Shown piece after piece: positions 60,808 to 64,000 of a stretch of 64,000 nt of DNA (position 1 is its first letter; every line of letters begins with the position of its first letter). Origin of the DNA: Dyella solisilvae (lineage in GTDB: Bacteria; Pseudomonadota; Gammaproteobacteria; Xanthomonadales; Rhodanobacteraceae); the NCBI RefSeq assembly GCF_003351225.1, contig NZ_QQSY01000003.1, positions 278,582 through 342,581 of the forward strand, written 5' to 3'. The notes beneath the pieces are model-generated. The model was not told where the DNA came from, did no database searches, and was given only the letters and a program-made list of their open reading frames with translations. A program made the position numbers and the translations under genes.

Positions 60808-62193
60808 TCAGCAAGGCATATCCGCCCTCTTGCGCGAGTAACACCACCAGGTGATGACCAGGCAGCTAAGGTAGAAGGCGATGAAACAGTAGAGCGCGGC
60901 GTCCGGCGCTCCCGTCAGACTGAGCGAGGTGCCGAAACTCTTGGGGATGAAGAATCCTCCGTACGCCCCGATGGCGCCGGAGAACCCAAGCACCGCAGCC
61001 GACTCCTTGCCGGCATCGAGCGCGGCCTGCTTCAATGCCGCCTCGCCTTGGCCCCTGGCGGCGCGTTGGCGATCGGTGAGGAAAATGATCGGAATCATGC
61101 GGAAGGTCGACCCGTTTCCGATGCCCGTGAGTGCGAACAACACGATGAACAGGGCGAGGAACCCATCGAAGCTACCGCCTTGCCCTTGGTGGGGCAGGAA
61201 CGCCAATACGCCAAAGACGGCCAGGATCATGCCCAGGAACGTCCAGAACGTGACGCGGGCGCCGCCGACCTTGTCCGAGATCCAGCCGCCGATCGGGCGC
61301 GCCAACGCGCCAGCCAGTGGGCCAAGGAACGCATAGGCGGTCGGGTTGACGCCGGGGAACTGCGATTTGGTCAGGAGTGGCAGACCGGCAGAAAAGCCGA
61401 TGAATGAACCGAACGTGCCCACGTACAGCCAGCACATCAGCCAGTTGTGCTTGCGGCGGAAGATGATCGCCTGGTCGGCAAATGACGCCTTGGCGTCGTG
61501 GATGTCGTTCATGCCGAACCACGCTGCGAGCGCGGCGGCGGCGATGAAGGGCACCCAGATGAAACCGGCGTTCTGCAGCCAGATGCTCTGTGTGTCGCCG
61601 TTGGTCAGGAACGTGTGCGGTTCCCCTGCGAGGGCGCCGAAGACGCCAGTGGAGATCGCCAACGGCGTCACGAATTGCACCACCGACACACCGAGATTGC
61701 CCAGGCCTGCGTTGAGGCCAGTGGCAACGCCCTTCTTTTCCTTGGGAAAGAAAAAGCTGATGTTCGCCATCGACGATGAGAAATTGCCGCCACCCAGGCC
61801 GCACAACACCGAGAGAAGCAGCAGCGTGGGGTAACCCGTGTTGGGGTCACGCAACGCAAAGCCCATGCCCAGGGCGGGAATCAGCAAGCTGGCGGTCGAC
61901 AGGGCCGTCCATCGGCGGCCGCCGAAGATTGGAACGATGAACGAATAGAACAGGCGCAGCGTGGCGCCGGACAGGGCGGGTAGCGCCGTCAGCCAGAACA
62001 ACTGGTCCTTGCTGAAGTGGAAGCCTGCCTTGTCCAGGTTGACGACAGTGACGCTCCACAGCGACCAGATGATGAAGGCCAGCATCAGCGCGGGTATCGA
62101 AATCCACAGATTGCGATGCGCCACGCGTTCGCCGGAGGACTGCCAGAAGGCCGGATTCTCCGGCTCCCAGCGGGTGAGCAGATACGATGACAT
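60808..62193 (-). CDS. narK2: nitrate/nitrite transporter, NarK2 type
   Basis: The 461-residue major-facilitator protein has 12 helices. GLGGGNFSSSMANISFFFPK and GLNAGLGNLGVSVVQF hold the nitrate-signature glycines, of the nitrate/nitrite antiporter type. It likely exchanges nitrate for nitrite. The start is the ATG giving MSSYLLTRWEPENPAFW; the frame stays open upstream, but that part is the shadow of narK1. The ribosome-binding site is weak (TTAGGT). narK1 ends 71 bases upstream. Confidence 0.94.
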   Translation of the reverse strand: MSSYLLTRWEPENPAFWQSSGERVAHRNLWISIPALMLAFIIWSLWSVTVVNLDKAGFHFSKDQLFWLTALPALSGATLRLFYSFIVPIFGGRRWTALSTASLLIPALGMGFALRDPNTGYPTLLLLSVLCGLGGGNFSSSMANISFFFPKEKKGVATGLNAGLGNLGVSVVQFVTPLAISTGVFGALAGEPHTFLTNGDTQSIWLQNAGFIWVPFIAAAALAAWFGMNDIHDAKASFADQAIIFRRKHNWLMCWLYVGTFGSFIGFSAGLPLLTKSQFPGVNPTAYAFLGPLAGALARPIGGWISDKVGGARVTFWTFLGMILAVFGVLAFLPHQGQGGSFDGFLALFIVLFALTGIGNGSTFRMIPIIFLTDRQRAARGQGEAALKQAALDAGKESAAVLGFSGAIGAYGGFFIPKSFGTSLSLTGAPDAALYCFIAFYLSCLVITWWCYSRKRADMPC

Positions 62194-62264
62194 ACCTAAC
62201 GGCTCCGGATGGGTGGGCCGGATGCACTCCGGCCCGACGTGAGGAAGGGGAGTGAGCGGGATGG

Positions 62265-63536
62265 CTAGGAAGCGTGTGCCTTGAGCGCGTGCGCGATGCG
62301 TTCCCCGCGGAAGCTGTAGTACATGCTGATCAGGCTGATGCACACCGTGCCGTACATGAGCATGAAGCAGGTGGAGCGCACCCCCGTGGCGTCCGACATC
62401 GCGCCGAACATGATCGGCAACAGGAATCCCGCCATGCCGCCAGCGAGTCCGACCACGCCGGACACCGCGCCGATGTTGTCGGTGTAGTCGTCGGAGATGA
62501 ACTTGAATACCGATGCCTTGCCCACCGCCATGGCAATGCCCACGATGAACATCAGCACTGTGAATACGGTGGGCGAGAGACCGATGTGGAAGTTCCTGGG
62601 GCCGCCGATCGCCTGCACCACGAAGGTGGTTTGCGGATAGCTGAGGATGAAGAACACGACCCAGCACGCCCACATGACCCACCAGGTCGTGCGGTAGGCG
62701 CCGTAGCGGTCCGAGATCCAGCCGCCAATGGCGCGCAGCACGCCCCCGGGCAGTGAGAAGCAGGCAGCCAGGAACGCGGCCACCTTCATGTCGAAGCCGT
62801 ATTCGCCGACGTAGTACTTGGTCATCCACAGCGCCAGCGCGACGTAGCCGCCGAACACGACGGAGTAGTACTGCGAGTAGCGCCAGACGCGCGGATCCTT
62901 CATCACCGCCAACTGTTCGCGAAGGCTGATGGTGCGACCCGTCAGGTGCGAAGGGTTGGTGGCCGAGGCCAGCCAGAAGAGCACGGCCGTGGCGAGCATG
63001 GCCACCGAATACACCTTGGGAACGATGGTCCACGTGCCGGCTGTGGCGATGAGCGCGGGGGCCACGAACTTGGTGAGTGCGGAACCCGAGTTGCCCGCCC
63101 CGAACACGCCCATGGCCAGCCCCTGGCGTGACTTGGGGAACCAGCGAGCCACATAGGGTGTACCGACGGAGAAGGACCCGCCGGCAAGGCCAACGAACAA
63201 GCCGAGCAGAAGGAACTGCCAGAGCTGCGTGGCGTAGGAGAGAAGCCAGATCGGTACGACCGTGGCCAGCATCAGCAGGAAAAACACGATGCGGCCGCCG
63301 TAGCGATCGGTCCAGATGCCTAGTGGCACGCGGATCAGCGAGCCTGTAAGCACCGGCATGGCGGCGATCAGGCCAAACTCGGTGTCGCTGAGGCCGAGCT
63401 GGCTCTTCAACGGAATGCCGAGGATGGCGAACATCATCCATACGGCAAAACAGATGGTGAAGGCGAAGGTGCTGGAGATGAGTACCGGGTAGGCACGCCG
63501 GTCCAGCGGCGTTTGACGGTCGGAAGCGAGATTCAT
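62265..63536 (-). CDS. narK1: nitrate transporter, NarK1 type
   Basis: The 423-residue major-facilitator protein has 12 helices: FAVWMMFAILGIPLKSQLGL near the start, GLAGGSFSVGTPYVARWFPK and GVFGAGNSGSALTKFVAPAL as the nitrate signatures. This pattern belongs to the proton-coupled nitrate importers (NarK1). Together with narK2 it allows import before nitrite builds up, then exchange. It is the first gene of the narK1-narK2-narGHJI series. The moeA gene starts on the other strand 240 bases away. Confidence 0.94.
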   Translation of the reverse strand: MNLASDRQTPLDRRAYPVLISSTFAFTICFAVWMMFAILGIPLKSQLGLSDTEFGLIAAMPVLTGSLIRVPLGIWTDRYGGRIVFFLLMLATVVPIWLLSYATQLWQFLLLGLFVGLAGGSFSVGTPYVARWFPKSRQGLAMGVFGAGNSGSALTKFVAPALIATAGTWTIVPKVYSVAMLATAVLFWLASATNPSHLTGRTISLREQLAVMKDPRVWRYSQYYSVVFGGYVALALWMTKYYVGEYGFDMKVAAFLAACFSLPGGVLRAIGGWISDRYGAYRTTWWVMWACWVVFFILSYPQTTFVVQAIGGPRNFHIGLSPTVFTVLMFIVGIAMAVGKASVFKFISDDYTDNIGAVSGVVGLAGGMAGFLLPIMFGAMSDATGVRSTCFMLMYGTVCISLISMYYSFRGERIAHALKAHAS

Positions 63537-63778
63537 GGATGCCTGCCTTTCACTGTGGGAGTGCGCAGCCCAATGGCATGGGACAGGCTAGGAAGCGCGC
63601 GTGGCCGCGACTATTCGTCCGTCGACGGGCGTGGCCGCCGGGGGCGCGGCGTCGGAACTAGTTCGATGGAACAATGGCAGCTGGCGCGACCGTCAACTTA
63701 TGCTTGCCTGGGAGCGGATCCCTGTGCATGGATATACGTCGACCGGACCTTCACCGTTGGCCCCCTAGCGTTCATCGC

Positions 63779-64000
63779 ATGATCAATTATTCCCAGGCAC
63801 TGGAACGGCTTAGCGAGCATGTCCGCCCATTCCGGGGCGAGATGTGTGTGTTGGCCGAAGCCTGCGGGCGGGTGCTTGCGGGGGGCGTGAACAGCCCCAT
63901 CGACCTGCCTTCCTTCGATCACGCCGCGATGGACGGCTATGCATTGCGCTCGAGCGATTCGCTCGCCCCCGGCTCCGAACATGTGGTCGGTGGTTCGCAG
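63779..64000 (+). CDS. moeA: molybdopterin molybdenumtransferase MoeA (5' part)
   Basis: The first 74 codons are present: MINYSQALERLSEHVRPFRG, LAEACGRVLAGGVNSPIDLP and FDHAAMDGYALRSSD, the N-terminal MoeA pattern. MoeA inserts molybdenum into molybdopterin, so it serves NarG, NapA and FdsA. It is divergent from narK1 with a 242-base shared upstream region. The rest of the gene lies beyond the window. Confidence 0.94.
   Translation, partial: MINYSQALERLSEHVRPFRGEMCVLAEACGRVLAGGVNSPIDLPSFDHAAMDGYALRSSDSLAPGSEHVVGGSQ

Noticed and set aside
62194-63441. Long N-terminal extension of narK2 suggesting a NarK1-NarK2 fusion
   Set aside because: NarK1-NarK2 fusions exist, but here the extension is an out-of-frame reading of narK1, which has its own complete frame, stop and start.
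63537-63778. FNR or NarL sites between narK1 and moeA
   Set aside because: I looked for TTGAT-N4-ATCAA and paired NarL heptamers and found only poor partial matches, so no site is called.

Overview
The window looks like a chromosomal segment of a GC-rich gammaproteobacterium of the Xanthomonadales/Lysobacterales, most likely Rhodanobacteraceae (Rhodanobacter/Dyella/Luteibacter type). The evidence is the miaA-hfq-hflX-hflK-hflC-purA block, tandem OmpA porins with thrombospondin-type calcium motifs, an S46 dipeptidyl-peptidase, scattered palindromic GTCATYCC...CCAGTGAC repeats, and respiratory plus periplasmic nitrate reductases. The genus cannot be fixed from sequence reading alone. I saw no rRNA, tRNA, CRISPR array, insertion sequence or phage gene.

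Layout. 0-3.5 kb (+) is the 3' part of an operon that resembles the Fap functional-amyloid secretion system: small secreted proteins, a stand-alone periplasmic C39 cysteine peptidase (FapD-like) and a coiled-coil plus beta-barrel outer-membrane porin (FapF-like). 3.5-10.4 kb holds a glutathione S-transferase, a TerC-family exporter preceded by a convincing yybP-ykoY (Mn2+) riboswitch, an orphan prpD, two tandem OmpA-family porins that share leader and coding sequence, and an RsuA/RluB-type pseudouridine synthase. 10.4-17.5 kb (-) holds kbl and tdh (threonine to glycine) on either side of a giant AsmA/DUF748 envelope protein. 17.6-29.6 kb (+) holds an S46 peptidase, the miaA-hfq-hflXKC-DUF2065-purA block and an M1 aminopeptidase. 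29.8-37.6 kb holds a GH18 chitinase with two chitin-binding modules and perfect palindromic operator candidates upstream, a small membrane protein, gcvP under a tandem glycine riboswitch, VOC and GYD proteins and an outer-membrane barrel protein.

37.8-64 kb is a 26-kb molybdoenzyme island, almost all on the minus strand. It contains napEDABC, a secreted sulfite-oxidase-fold protein (+), a soluble NAD-dependent formate dehydrogenase (fdsG-fdsB-fdsA-fdhD-fdsD) preceded by an OFA-family oxalate/formate-type transporter, narXL, narGHJI, two nitrate transporters (narK1, narK2) and, divergently, the start of moeA. Together these suggest formate uptake and oxidation to NADH, nitrate sensing (NarXL), nitrate import and nitrite export (NarK1/K2), cytoplasmic energy-conserving nitrate reduction (NarGHI), periplasmic nitrate reduction (NapABC), and shared cofactor supply (MoeA, FdhD, NarJ, NapD).

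The candidates most worth following are the Fap-like export operon, the Mn riboswitch at terC, the two GACAACGTTGTC operators at the chitinase, the cysteine-less sulfite-oxidase-fold protein beside nap, and the formate transporter that appears fused to its small-subunit-like tail.
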